Shown one piece after another: positions 29,001-43,800 of a stretch of DNA of 64,000 nucleotides. The notes under the pieces were generated by a model. That model saw only the letters and a program-made list of their open reading frames with translations, was not told where the DNA came from and did not search any database. The stretch is taken from positions 89,289,046 to 89,353,045 of the forward strand of contig CM054182.1 in the NCBI GenBank assembly GCA_028829895.1, written 5' to 3'. Both the position numbers and the translations under genes were made by a program. The first letter of the stretch is position 1. Every line of letters begins with the position of its first letter. The DNA is from Sinotaia quadrata. Its lineage: Eukaryota > Mollusca > Gastropoda > Architaenioglossa > Viviparidae.

Positions 29001-32000
29001 ACTTAGATTTTAGAAATGCATACATCACAGTTTGATACCAGGCCTAAATAGGAATTTTTACAAAGAAAATTAAGAAAAAGTTCTTAGAAAAATGCTTTTT
29101 AATAAAAAATTCTGGAAAAAACCTTTTAAAAAGAAAGAAAGAACTATTTCTTTTCTTAAAGTTGCTATTACCAGATTTTAACTGAGTAACATCCGGGCTT
29201 GATGATGACTTTCGAACATTTAAAGCTAAAGATGCAGATTTGGTTGATGAGGGTAATACATTAGAAACAACATCTTCCTTCTTTCGTGCAGCCATTAAAC
29301 TTCTTTCAGTTCTTGCTGCAAATATAATGCAAAATATTATATTTTATAGTAATAATAAGACAAACTAATTAAAAACAATATATATATGCTTAAGACCAGT
29401 TATTTTTTTAAAAACATGACTTCAACACAGAATACTATGAAGTCTTATATCATAATGCTAGAAAGCAAAATGACTGATTAAAGTGGCATTAAAACTATCA
29501 TAAAATTAAAAAGTCAATTTCAAAGAAGAAAGAAAAAAGGTTCTTCCATTTGTGGAAAGATTAAATTAAAATTATTTCTAAGGCATATGTTAAAAGCTTG
29601 CATGACATCAAAGGCAAATGGGTTTTTTAATTCTCACCTTTACAGAACAGTGGGGGTGCAAACTCTAATACAACAGTATCTCCTGGGGTCAAAATTGGTA
29701 TGGATTGTTGCTTCTTGTTGTTTGATTCTAAGGAAATGCTGTCAAAGGCTGGTGCCAGATCTTCTTCAATTTCATCTTCCTCACTAATAGTGCTTGCTCG
29801 GTCATTTTCAGATTCATCCTAAAAGAAAATACAAGTTTACAACATTTAGAGAATATTACAAAGTTTGCATCTCATATTAGCAAACATAAACCCTATGCTA
29901 AAAACTAATTCAAAAAAAGGAAAGGAAAAAGAATGGCTTTTAAAATAAAAAGGGAAAACAAATGTTTTGGACACAAACAATCAACAGAAAAATAAATGAC
30001 AAAATAATAATTTCTGACAGCAAGCAATGATTTTAAGAAACCTTTCTGGTGATATCTGTCTAAAGTTGTTCTTATCAAAGTTATTATACATTGAAATCGT
30101 TATAAGCATTAATGGCAATATATAACATTAACAGTGACATTATACAGTGAAATTGCTAAAAGCATTAACAGCAATATATAACAGTGACATTATACATTGA
30201 AATTGTTATAAGCATTAATGGCAATATAACAGTGACATTTATCCAACTCTCTGCCTCCACAAGTAAATCAAAATTTTCACTTATGGTCAATTTATTATAT
30301 CACTAGAGACAGTTTTGAGGCAAAAGTAATTTTTACATGTAAAAGTATTCGAAAGACTGCTAATATAAAGAACTATAATTCGAAATGTCGTATCATGGAG
30401 ATAAAAAAAACCTAGATGATTTCTGAAAGAATCATAATGATTTCAGTTCAATAATAATTACTAAAGTCTTAAGTCTGGTCTTAAAATAAAACTAAAAAAC
30501 ACTTTGCGACAATGATTAAAACACATTTCAATGTCAATTAAACAGTATTAACAACAGCAGAATTAATAAGTTAATTTTAATGTCAGAAATAAATACCACA
30601 CATTCAAAACATGTGAAAATATAAAATAAAATCCATCCATTAACGTGCCAAAGTCTCTACTAAAACTTTGTACTAAACACCATAACAAAGCAGATACCAT
30701 TTAATTAAACAGGGGTTTTTGGGGACTACTAAAAGGTTTATTTACATGACTACACTACTGCAGTCTACAAGGTCCTGGTACTTAAACAGCCTGAGGCAGG
30801 TCTAAAGAAAAGAGCACAGTTATGATTATAAAATCAAATAATAATTATGTCAAACTGGAATATGCATGACAAGCCAAAGGAATTAAATACAGGTAGTTTC
30901 TCTCCAACTAGTGGAGTGAGCACTAAATGTGTGAGCAGTGAGTGAAAGCATGAATCTGTTGCTCTCTTAGTTGATTTCAGTTCCTGAATGTCTGTCAGAG
31001 TGTCAGCAACTCACTGCACTGAGTGTAATTCTAGTTATTTGAAGATTCATACGTTTTACATAAAAAATGGCCCTTAAATGCATGCTAATTATTAAGGTAT
31101 CAAACTCAAGGCCTGCGGGCCACATCCAGCCCGGCAAACACTTATATCCGGCCCACAAGAGAATTTTACACAAGAATATTGGACATGAAATCCATGCATG
31201 GGATAACGGCAGGAAAAGACACTTTTGACAGCACATGTCAAAGTGTAACCAACATGAACTTGCCTTGGGAAAACTTGTTTAGTTTTCCACTGCTCAATGA
31301 ATGTTTATCCAGTTCAGCCCACAACCTTAAGTCTGATTTGAATTTTGGTCCCCTGTGCGATTGAGTGACACCCCTGGTTTAGAACTAATATGTACTTTAT
31401 AAAAAATGCATTCATAATGCAAATGTGAATAGACAAACATTTCTTTACAAGTGTATATGTTCTTTTGAGATTGTGAAAGTGTTTTTCATAGTTTGCATAT
31501 ATAAGGAAACTGAACTTAACAAAATGAACATTTAAAAAAAAATGTTTTTAGAATTCTACATGAAAGTATAAAATAAATGCAACTGCAATATTATACATGT
31601 ATATAAAACAAAATAAAACAAGGGTTCACACCAGTAGTCTATTACCATTAAATTAATTTTTGTTGTTGACACTATAATATTTATCAAGTATCGACAAGAA
31701 TAGAAGGTATTGTGTTCATGGTTATGTCCCAGTCAACAAAGAACCATGATTATAACTATTTACATAACCAAGCCAATACCTATAATGTACTCTGACTGTT
31801 AAGGAGTCTTCTTGGTGGTATAGTAGGAAAATATTTATTGTAAAAATATGTAGAAATCACAGTATATTAATCTTTCAAAACATGCACCTCAAACAGTTAA
31901 AATCAGAAAATTGAAAAATCAAAATTTAAAAATTAAACAATAAAATCATTTGCAAATAGCAAAACTGTAAACAAGAACAAAAGGTTTTCAAGGGTCCTAC

Positions 32001-35000
32001 TACTTGAATACAATTCTCTCTTTAGCATTATCTGCCATATTTTTTTTGGTCGGCATTCTTCTGGCTTCATGCAGTTTAGCAACATGCAACACCATTCAAA
32101 GGATTAGTGCATGCTAGACATATAACAACTGTCTCATCTGACCTTCAAGCCTCCTATTTCCTCTGGAATTTCTTCTTCATCTGAAAGCATGACCTCAACT
32201 TCTTTGTCAATATTTCTGCTAAAAGGAGAACTAGAAATCTGTTCAACAGAAAGATGAACATCAAAGAAGGATGAACATTATGGAAAGCATAACATCCTTG
32301 AAAGGTATCAACCAGCTGGTTATAAATTTATCTATTTTAAATATTAAAACTGCAATTCCATCCTGTGCCAAATGACCTCCTTGAAAGTACTATTATTTTT
32401 TTTTAAAGCAGACCTCATTGAAAAGTACTGTTTTCAAAATATGACCTCCTTTAAGGGTACTGTTTTAAAAATATTACCTCTTTTAAGGGTACTTTTTTAA
32501 ACAGTATATCCTCCTTTAAGGGTACTGTTTTAAAATTTTGACCTCCTTTAAGGGCACTGTTTTTTTAAGTATGACCTCCTTTTAAGGGTACTGTTTTTTG
32601 AAGTATGGCCTTTTTTTAAAGTATGACTTCCTTAAAGGTACTGTCATTTAAAATGTGACCTTCTTTAAAGGTACTGTTTTCTTAAAGTAGATCTCACTGC
32701 TCCGAATGGCACTTGATCACTTTCCAATCTGACTATTTACTCAAAGATTCTAAAAATAAAAGTTAGATAACTCATGTTCAATGATATTACTAAATAAAGT
32801 TACATACAAACAAAACAAATACACAATCCTCATTCAAGAATACTACTAAAGAAACAAAACGCTATGTACAAACAAAAAAAAATGAATAAAAAATGCAAAT
32901 TAAAAACCATCTGAGCCACAGTGGCACTGATCCATGGGATGGTAGGCTTGTGCATTTATGATGGAATGACTGAAGATCGGGAGGTAAATTCTTCTCTGTG
33001 ACAGTTCATAGATGTGGAGCATTTGGAGCAGTCTAATTAATTAGTCCTAAGATCAACTAATCAAAGATGAATTAATCTAAGACAGGATTTGAGACATGAC
33101 TGGAAGGTTGTTGGTTTTTTTCCTTTTGCATCATCTGATCAAGGCTAACTCATCTACTGGAGAGTGAATAATTAATATAATAAAGGCTATTATGATGAAC
33201 TAAAGTTTTTAATTAATAAAAACATAATCTTCAGAAGCATGTTTACATTCATCTTGTTCAAGAATACCACAACAGCAGAATTATACAATTATTGCCTAAG
33301 GATGCTAAAAGAGATACAGTAATACAATCTAGAATGCTACACTAGAAAGTTCCATTAACTATACAATCCTCATTTAAAATAGTACATAAAAAATTCACAC
33401 AATTTTTGCCCCAAGATACAAAACAAAACTACACTTATAATCAGTTTTGAAGAATATTATTTAAGAAAGTTACAGACTCCCTGTTCAAGGATAGTACAAA
33501 GAAACAATTCAAAGTTGTCCGCAAAAATACTTCGAAAGAAACTTAAGCAGGACAATTTAAAAAAAATGTTGGTCGAATTAGATATTAAAGAATAGAATCA
33601 GAAAAGCACTGCAATAAAACTGCTTACAAGTCAGCCAGAGAACAAGGCAATTTTCCAAGAGCAAATCCAAATGGGTAATCAGTCAACAGCAAGTGTATCT
33701 TTCCTAACAGGCTGAAAGCAATCAAACTATGCTGACCCACTTTTGATATCTAACAGTTATTTTTATCTCAGGTTATCTTTGGATCCAATGAATGAACCTA
33801 CTCCAGCATTCTTCTCCTGACAGGATTACAATTTTGCCAAAAGAAGTGTGTTGGTTTGACTGTTTAATAACTTGCCTGATATACTGACAAAATGTTAGAA
33901 CAATATTTTGGGCAGTTAGTTGAATATATATAAATGCACAAAAAATACTGTATACATGTTTGCTTCTGTGTGTGTATATATGTACATATGTATATATTTT
34001 GAAAGAGTGTTTGGCTGCTTTAGAACATGTTACATGAACTTTAAAAATATCAAAGTTAGAATAATAATTATTTTGTTGTTCTTTTCTTTGTTTGCTTTAC
34101 AAGTGTTTAAAAATAGAATAGTTAACAACAACAACAACAACAAAAACCCAGCAAAAGAAGAATTTTTAAAATATTTTTGTTGCCTTAATAATTATAAGCA
34201 GCACATGTTTGTGCTTATTTGCTTTAAAATAATTTGTTTGCTAAAAGAATTTATATAAATATAACACTTTTTTGTTGATATACTGTTTGCTGTGTAGTAT
34301 TATATGTGCTAAAATAATTATTAAAAGAATAATATTTTTTTTCATTTTATAACAATTGTGCTAATTTATTTAGAAGTACATGTATATATCATTTGTGCAT
34401 TTTGTTTTAGTAAACGATCTTGTCAACATTTGTCAAAGTGGGTTGTTTGTTTTCATAGGCTAAAGAGTTAAAGTGCTTTGCTATTTTAGTGTTTTGTGCA
34501 CTGAATACTTGCATTAGATATTATTAAAATTAGAAACAAAGACATTATTACAAACTAGCAATGCCCATTTTGTTCTGATTCAAACTTCCATACTCTGTCT
34601 CTTATTATTTTCATTAATCACTATTAAGACTTAACACTCTTAATGCCATTATGTACAGCAAAGCTTGTCTACTGTAAACAAATTGATTTAATCTTCAATT
34701 ATGCAAAGGCAACATAACACAAGTTATAAATAGTTGCTTATGTACAGTTATATATATAGTGCACCAACAAATGGTTTGTCCAAGAAACCAACAATTTTAA
34801 GAAGCAAAAGCACATAAATGAGGTAAATAATCAAAATCAGGAACACCCACAGGTTAGATTTAAAAAAAAATAAAATGATTATAAAGAATAATTTAAGTAG
34901 AGATGTCATGAATTACTAACAGTTACCATGAAAAATACAAAATATATAGCCATTTGAACAGGTTTAAAGGAGAAAATGATTTTTTGCTCACTTTTACATC

Positions 35001-37544
35001 TTATGTCAGCTTTCAAATTCCTTATTTTTTTTATCTAGTTCTATGTAAAATGTATTAGTGTGTGAAAATAAAAGTGTACAATTTATCAAAATTAACAATA
35101 AACTGAAAATCCTTGTAAGTGCTTTTTATCTGGTGCAATATCTAAGCACTTCATAGTCAGCCAAGTTGGACAATCCTGACCTAATGTAAGATTGTACCAA
35201 ATATAAAAGAAAAAGTATTAAAATCTGGCTATTGACATGATCCTTAGTCATCCAGCTTTTAATACATAGTTCTTACTCTTTTTGTGAGGACAAAATTCCA
35301 GACTTTTTTTGTGTGACACAATGCCATCCTAGTTATTGCTTATGCTTATTATTATTATTTAATCATCCATAACTAATTACAACTGATGAGAATCTTAATT
35401 TAGTAATAATTCTCCAGAAGAAACCACTCATCTCTCTCACTTGGCGGATATGTAGGAGCTGTAAACATGTTTCTCTTTTCCACTACATTAAAGACAAACA
35501 TTTACTATCACAATAATTTTGTCGGTGGAAAACGTCTTACCAAAGGAGAAGATGAATCCGTCTTTAATCTATATTTAGCGAGCCCCCATCCACCCACTAT
35601 CTCTCAATTTATGGTTATCAATATGTTTAAGAAAGTCAATAAATTCAACAATAAATTTATTACATCAACAATCAAATATACAACATATGAATATAATCAA
35701 AAGAGCATCGACATTTGCATCACTTCACAACAATGTTCGATTAACGCTAGACAATCGTTCAGTTTATCCTAGCAAAGACATCAGCAGTCAGTTTAACATA
35801 TATATAATCAGGTTCATAGACAGAATTCATCATAGACATGAGAGTTGAATTTTAGAGTAAATAATTATAGTCAATGAACCTTTTCAATGATGGCAGCTGT
35901 CACTAGCATGTGTTCACAATAACACGATTTGCAACAAGTCACTGTCTTTCTTATTTAGATGATGGTCCTACATCCCCTTCTAGGTATGTTACATGACTGT
36001 TCCAGAATCTTCAATGCACTCACAAAGCACACAGTGGAGAACCATCGAGAACTTCACAAGCACATCACATGGTATATTCTAGAATCTTTTGTGGGCTACT
36101 CAAGCATACAACAAGGAATGCTCAAAATAATAATTCTTCTGACCAAACTAAAGCCTCAATTTTTTGCCATATTGGCTCTTGAACTGAATTCACAGGAATC
36201 AACTTTCAGCAACATGCTAACTGATAAGTTCAATGATAACATTGGACACAACACCATCGTGATCCGGTAGAGTACAGTAGTCACTGTGATCTGAAGTGGA
36301 TCAAATGCACCAAACAAAAACAGGCGCAAAAGTCAAATTAAAGCAGCACTAAAATTCAGGCATATTTCATCTCTAAACTCCTTTCTCCCTTGCACACATT
36401 CTCAACCTACAAATCTACAACAATATTCATTAGCCTGATACAAATGCAGTATAAAAAATATAGTATAAATCAAAATTCACAAGTAAAATATGCAAACCAA
36501 AAGATCAATTCTAAAAAGCAAAAGACTTTTATTCTAATCTATAATTTTGTGAATTCTAGTCTTGGTGTAGGCGATAACTGAAAACAAGAAAAAAATTAAA
36601 AATTGTAAAAAGCCAAAGTGAAAAATCCCAGAGCAAATAAGCAAATAACACATGTTGCTATTATATATTATTTTATGAAATTATTTGTTTGGTCTACAAA
36701 CTAGAGCACTTGCAAACCAAGGATTGGTAAACTTAAAATAATAATTGACTAGCCTAACCATTAATAGTATATTACTTCTAAATAATAATATAAAAACACT
36801 TACAGAACTAACATCTTGGCAGACACTATGACGAATGCGGGTGTCCAACTCAAGACTTTTCCGTAGTTTCTAAAAAATAAATATCTGGCAAGTTTTAGTC
36901 TTACTAAGTTAAAGTATGCAAGTCAATTCCCTCATTTCATTTGCATATGTTAATTTAAAAAAAAATGTTTGCTACTTTAAATTTTCTTTGTGACTGAATA
37001 TTCACACACTCTTTTAAATTAAACAATGTTTTAAGAGATAGAGATAAGAGAGATATAAGAGTGAGAAAAGAGAGATATAAGAGTGAGATAAGAGAGATGT
37101 AAGAGATAGAGATAAGAGAGACACAAGAGGGAGAGATAAAAGAAATAAGAGTGAGATAAGAGGTAGAGATAAAGATAGAGAGAGATGAGACGGTGATCAG
37201 AGAGAGAGATAAGAGAGAGGTAAGATAGGAGAGATACGAGAGTAATAAGAGATAGAGATAAGAGAGATGAGATAAAGAGAGATGAGAGTGAGATAACAGA
37301 GATATATAAGAGATAGAGATAAGAGAGAAAGAGAAAGATAGAGAGATATAAGAGATAGAGTTAAAAGAGATATAACTAAGAGAGAGATAAGGGGGAAAGA
37401 TAAAAGAGAAAGACAAGAGAGAGATAAGGGGGAGAGATAAGAGAGATAAGTGAGAGACAAGAGAGATACAAGAGAGATAAAAGATAGAGATAAGAGAGAT
37501 AGGAGAGAGATAAGAGATAAGAGGGAAAGATAAGTGATGAGAGA

Positions 37545-37612
<68 letters not shown>

Positions 37613-40600
37613 GATGCAAAATCTATAATTTCAATGAAATATACAAAAAATACAAATCAATTAACTTCTAAGGTATTAGGTAATAATTTTTCAAAATTAA
37701 AAAAATAAATTAAAAAGTATACTAGAGTTAGCACAGCATATTTTATATATTTAAAACGACCTATAATTTTGTCATGTTAAAAGAAATCAAAGAATGAATG
37801 AGCATATATGAATTAATAATTACATACTGGAAAATCATATCTAATATACTGATTGAATTTGAAAACACAGATATTGTGGTTAACTCAACTTATGCCTGTA
37901 ATTGAGTTGCACAAATCTAAATATTCACTTTACTCACATGGACATCAGCAACAGAGAGCATCAATGTATTCTCATGTTCCTCTTCTCTAAGAGCAGCCAC
38001 CTTGCGCTTCAGGTAACTGGTCTTCTGTCGACGTGGAGTTAACGATGATGTTGTTGAAGAACTAACACTGCTACCAACACCATCGCTTTCACTGTTGTAG
38101 TCAACAGACTATAATAACAACAACAAAAAAATCTTGAATAAAATCAACACACACATATTTCTCAGTTTACAACAACTTGTGTTTTAATTTTAAACTATTA
38201 ATAACAAAGGTTTGCACTACTGAGCTCACTGTAATGCAACAGCTGATGGCAATAGTTGCTACGCTTGCATTATTCATGGATAGTTTGTTGAAAACTATGC
38301 ATATACAATCAATGCTTGATATGTGAGAGGTGTTATCTGTCCACTCTCACCCAAAAATATAAAAAAACATAAAAGTATATTTTGAGATAAATATTACTTT
38401 TGATTTATATATACATGTACTTACCTATTTATGTTCAACATCCGGAAGAGTGCAAACTGAGCAATGCTTGTAATCTAAATTGTATGTTATACAACAGCTA
38501 TTATACAACACTGTCACTGTCACTGTAAAAGTACAACTATTGTACATCACAGCACAAGTTAACTAGAATGCTGCAGTACAAGTATAGTTATTATGCAAAC
38601 TACAATTATTACCTAACGATGCTACAATTATCACCTAATGATGCAACAACTATTACCTAACAATGCTACAACTGTTACATAAATGTTACATAACAAGTAC
38701 AATGAGTAAATAACACTCTTCCAGCACAGCTATCACACACAGCACCAGTAAAATATTATACAATACTGTTACAGTTTAAATACAACTTTTATACAACAAC
38801 GTTACAGTGAAAGTGCAACTATTATATAACAACACACCTATTTTACAATAATTTTATAGCACAATTACAACTATTATATAATTAATGTAAAACACTCTTA
38901 TAATATCAGCATAACTATTATCACTGTTACTAAACAAGTACAACTATTATACATGACAGTACAACTATTTTACACACTGCTACAAATCAAGTGCAACTTT
39001 CCTCTTAATTTTCAATTTCTTTAAAACAAAGATTTATAAAGTCCTGCATTTATGATTTCATATAGACTGAGAAGATTTTCTTATTTTGCAAAGAAAAATA
39101 GCCAGAAGATCAATTAATTATTTTAATATTAACTACCTCCCACTTCCCCCTTACCACCTGTCTTCATCTATCTAGCTTTATGTGAAGGGTTATAAATAGA
39201 AGATATTCATGAACTTGATTATATATTTATGTTAATTGACTACTAATGTCTAATGCTAGGATAAATTGAATGATTGTCCAGTGATAATTGAACATTGTTG
39301 TGAAGTGATGTAAATGTCAACGCTCTTTTGATTATATTATATGTTGTATATTTGATTGTTGATTTAATAAATTTATTGACCTTACACATACTGATGACCT
39401 AATTTTTGGAGAAGAAAGTGGGAGAATGGGGGGGGGGCTTGCTAAATATAGACTAAAAGATGGATTTATCTTCTCTTTTAGTAAGAAGTTTTCCACCTAT
39501 GGAAATATTGTGTGATAGTAAATGTTTGTCTTTAATGTTGTGGAAGAGAGAAAATGTTTATGGACCTGTGATAGAGGCAAGTGGTGTCCTGTGGAGAATT
39601 ATTAATTAAGATTCTCATCATTTGTAATTAGGTGCATGTGATTAATTAACAATAATAATTATAACCAATGTGGCGTTGGTGTCACATAGAGAAAAGAGTT
39701 TGTCATCTCAGTGGTGGAAAAATACCTGATACTATTTGCATTCATTGTACAAACATGAAAAAATATTTAAAAGAAAGAAAGATAGTATAATCATTGGTTA
39801 TTATTAAAAAAATAAATACCCCAGACTGAAAAGGGGATATTCCGTTAAGATGTTTCGCATAAATCAAAAATTAGACAGAAGTGTTAACATTCATTGTGTT
39901 ACTAAGACCCTTAATGACATTTTGCATCAGTATACAGTTCATGACATAAAATATAAGGAAATATTTTTACATTACAGTGAGTAAAATGGCTTCTTGCTAT
40001 TCTGGTGTTTTCAACAAGTATTACTGTATGTATTATATAAAGATAAAAACTTCAGTTACTTTAAATCTCTGTGAATTTGTAATGGTCATAATCTATCATA
40101 AAGGTAAATCCTGCATAGTATGAGTCTTCTGAGCATTCCATGCAAAAGCAAAAAAAACCAGCTTTAGCATAAGTTCAAACACTGACATTAAATATGCTAA
40201 TTGAACATCATATTCATAATAATTAACATTGTTCTGTTAATTTTTCCTGTACAGGTAAAACCTGATTTGTGAATACTTTTATTAAGAAAATGTCCCATAT
40301 ATAGGTAAAACCTGATTTGTGACTACTTTTATTAAGAAAATGTCCCATATGCAGATAAAACCTGATTTGTGATTACTTTTAGTAAAAAAAATGTTCCATG
40401 TACAGGAAAAACCTGATTTGTGATTACTTTTATTAGTGTTCCATGTACAGATAAAACCTGATTTGTGATTACTTTTATTAATGTTCCATGTATAGATAAA
40501 ACCTGATTTGTGATTACTATTATTAAGAGAATGCTTGGAGACATGCATTTTAAGAAAATTGAGATTGTGGGATATAATACATTTTGTAAATGAGCCCAGA

Positions 40601-40760
40601 AAGATTTTCATATAACATTCATTATAATCTGATTTGTATTTTCTCCTACATTAAAAGACTTTGATGTGTACTAAGAGACTCACTTTTTATCTAGACTATT
40701 AGCATTTGTAAAACCTCAAACATCTCCAAACCAAGGCTTTTTTTCACGCATGCATGCACG

Positions 40761-40813
<53 letters not shown>

Positions 40814-43800
40814 CTTTTCTTATTTTAAATTATTTTAAAAATAAAACAAACAAACCCAATTAATTACTTCACTTTATCATATCTCACCTCACTGTCTGAG
40901 TCAATTTCTTCAAAGTCATCTTCATATTTTCCAGAGAGTATATCTTTAAGATAAAAAATGTAAGAAATTGTAACCAAAAATAATATAAAGTTAAATCACA
41001 CAAATTGATCCTGGTTAAGTACTGCTAACATTTCCAAATGACACAAGACAGCAGAAATACACCACAAGAGTACTGCTAACATTTCCAAATGACACAAGAC
41101 TGCAGAAATACACCACAAGAGTACTGCTAACATTTCCAAATGACACAAGACTGCAGAAATACACCAAAAGAGTACTGCTAACATTTCCAAATGACACAAG
41201 ACTGCAGAAATACATTACAAGTGGTTCCCAACCTTTCTGTGGCCAAGAGCACATTCAAATTTTCAGAGCAGTATGGTAGACCCCAATATATTTTCAAAGC
41301 TTATTTTATATTGGATATTAAATAATATACAAAAGATCATATTTAAAAATATATAATATGCGAATCCATAATATTAAAGAGGTAATATTAACCTAATAGG
41401 TAATTCATCAAACTTTCTTTTACACAGGACAGTTGTCAAACACCAATAATTTAATGTCTTATTACAAAACTACACTATATTTATTACACTTAAGATACAT
41501 ATTACTAAAATCAAACTAATACCAGGAGCCTTTAATCGATGTTTATTGCCTTCTGTGGTTGTGATATCTACTGAGGAAACATCCCAGTTTCTACGTCTCT
41601 CTCTGGCTGGTGCAGTCTTGGCCCGCTTCTTTGACAGGTCAGATGTACTTTTGTTTCGTAGGCCTTGCAATTTGACTACAGCTGGATTTCGAGATTCTTT
41701 GTATTAAAAAAAAAAAATCAACTACAAATAAATATTCTTTTTTATCTACTGATGTCCAACAAAATGATCAAATATTTACTTGTCTAAATATTTTTATCTG
41801 TTAATTTTTCAAATGAAAATGGTTTTAAATGTAAATTTTAAAATTTGACATACATGTGGATATCTCTTCAATTTTCAAGCATGAGTGAAACGATTACTTC
41901 AAAATGAACAAGAATATAAAAATGGATCTTTCATCAAGGATCAATGTTTAAGCTAGACTACTCAGTGATTGATGGTGAAAAATGACAGGTATTTACTACA
42001 GAAACACAATTCTTATTCCAGGCTAACATTCCTCAACACATAAACTAAAAGCCCATTAAACTTAGACAAGAGAATTTTATATTTATAAATTATTCAGTGA
42101 CCATTACACAAGAAATATGTTTGCATTAATAAAAAAAACAAAAAAAATAATAATTCAAAATGGATAAAATGAAATAAGAGCAAGCAGAATTGGAAAACAG
42201 TCAAAAGGATACTCTGGAGGCAGGAAAAGGTTTTTACAAAAACAAAAAATTTATGAATATCTATAAACAAGGTTCAAGAGGCCAAGTAACATGCTCCATT
42301 TCTAAATATCTGTATTCTGGTCAACAAAGAAATAGTGTCCAACAGGACTTGGCTTTGATTACAGCAAATCTCAGACTGCAAGCTTTAGAATAAAAAAGGC
42401 CAGTAGCTTAGATAGTATTATTTCAGCTTAACAGATACTTGAGATTTTGTTTTCAAATCAACAGCAGTAAGTAAACAGATCTGGATCTCATGTATGCAGA
42501 CCAGCTCTCGAGCTCTAAGAATGTTTCAACAGTCATATAAACGATTATGAACAGAAGTTGACTTCATTGCTCTCTCTAAAGATATGAGTATACCCAAAAG
42601 ATGAGAAAATTTTTCAAAATGATAATCAAGGAATAAAAAAAAAAAATCAATTAATGAGGACAAAAACTGGCTTTGTGTCGCAAGACAGAGCAAAAGAACT
42701 TAGGGTACAGAGAAAATTAAAAATTAGAATTAAGCCAAATTAGAAAAAAAGATGAGGAAGAAATTCAATTTCAGTCTGGAAATACGAGAAACGCATGGAA
42801 AGGTGAGAAGAACTGACATAAAATGATAAAATGACTATGTGGGCCAGATTTTCAAAACTGGAATCTTGAATTCTAACAAAATTTACAAATTAAAAAATTA
42901 AACGAAAATTTACCAAGATATTGCCAATATGAAAGAAATTTTAATTAAAATATAAAATTAAAAAACATAAAAGTCAAAGCTGAATTTTAAAAGTGTTTAT
43001 TACCTGCAGTAAAATATTTTATCTTACTTTGACCAAATACATATTCTCCCATCTCAAACCCCTTCCCCAAAGGGGCATCTTGTGTACACAGAATCTTATA
43101 ATACAAATTATATTATATAACTAAATTTCTCCCACTCCCATGAATCAAAATTAATTTTAGCAGTAAATATTTACATACAACATAATTACAGCTACATTAC
43201 TACTATATATTCTCATAGCCTGAATCAAATGACTTTTACCAGTAGCAGTTTTTACTCGTTGTGTATGGTTGGTGGCAGGTGCAGATAATTCTGTGTTGGC
43301 ACCATTTATATAAAGAGAAAATCCTTTCTCTTTCCGCTCAATCTGTACCTGCTTTCTGTCTTTCCTGCGAAGTTTTTTCAGAAGCCTGTAGAAATCCACA
43401 AAAAGCTCTCTTAAATTTTATAATTAAGCAATAAAAAAGCAAAAACAAAAGTTTTGGTAAAGTGTAAAAAAAAAAACACCAATCCTGAGAACCAAAAAAA
43501 ACAAGAGACAAATACACTAACACTACAATAATAACACTGAGTGTATTATAAATTTCATAGAAAGTTTTTGAACTTTTTACTCAACCCATATTGACAACTA
43601 TTAAAAGTAAAAAATTTTAAAATATTACAAAGTAGCTATCAATAGTTTCACTTGATCAGTTGATGTATGTCACTTTGGCTATAAACTAAAATAGGCACAA
43701 TAGACACTTTTTTAAAACCTCTATACCACTATAAAAGTATAACGAACAATTTTATGTAAATCTAACCATATGTTATGTATATTTTTATTTTCATAAGTGT

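Noticed and set aside
35959..36270. 103-codon plus-strand frame in intron 8
   Set aside because: Looks protein-like in composition but matches no family I know, lacks neighbours or splice sites, and is antisense within KATNIP.
36955..37619. Two long minus-strand Ser/Leu-rich frames (140 and 153 codons)
   Set aside because: Translation of the GATAAGAG/AG purine tract; no protein composition or gene context.
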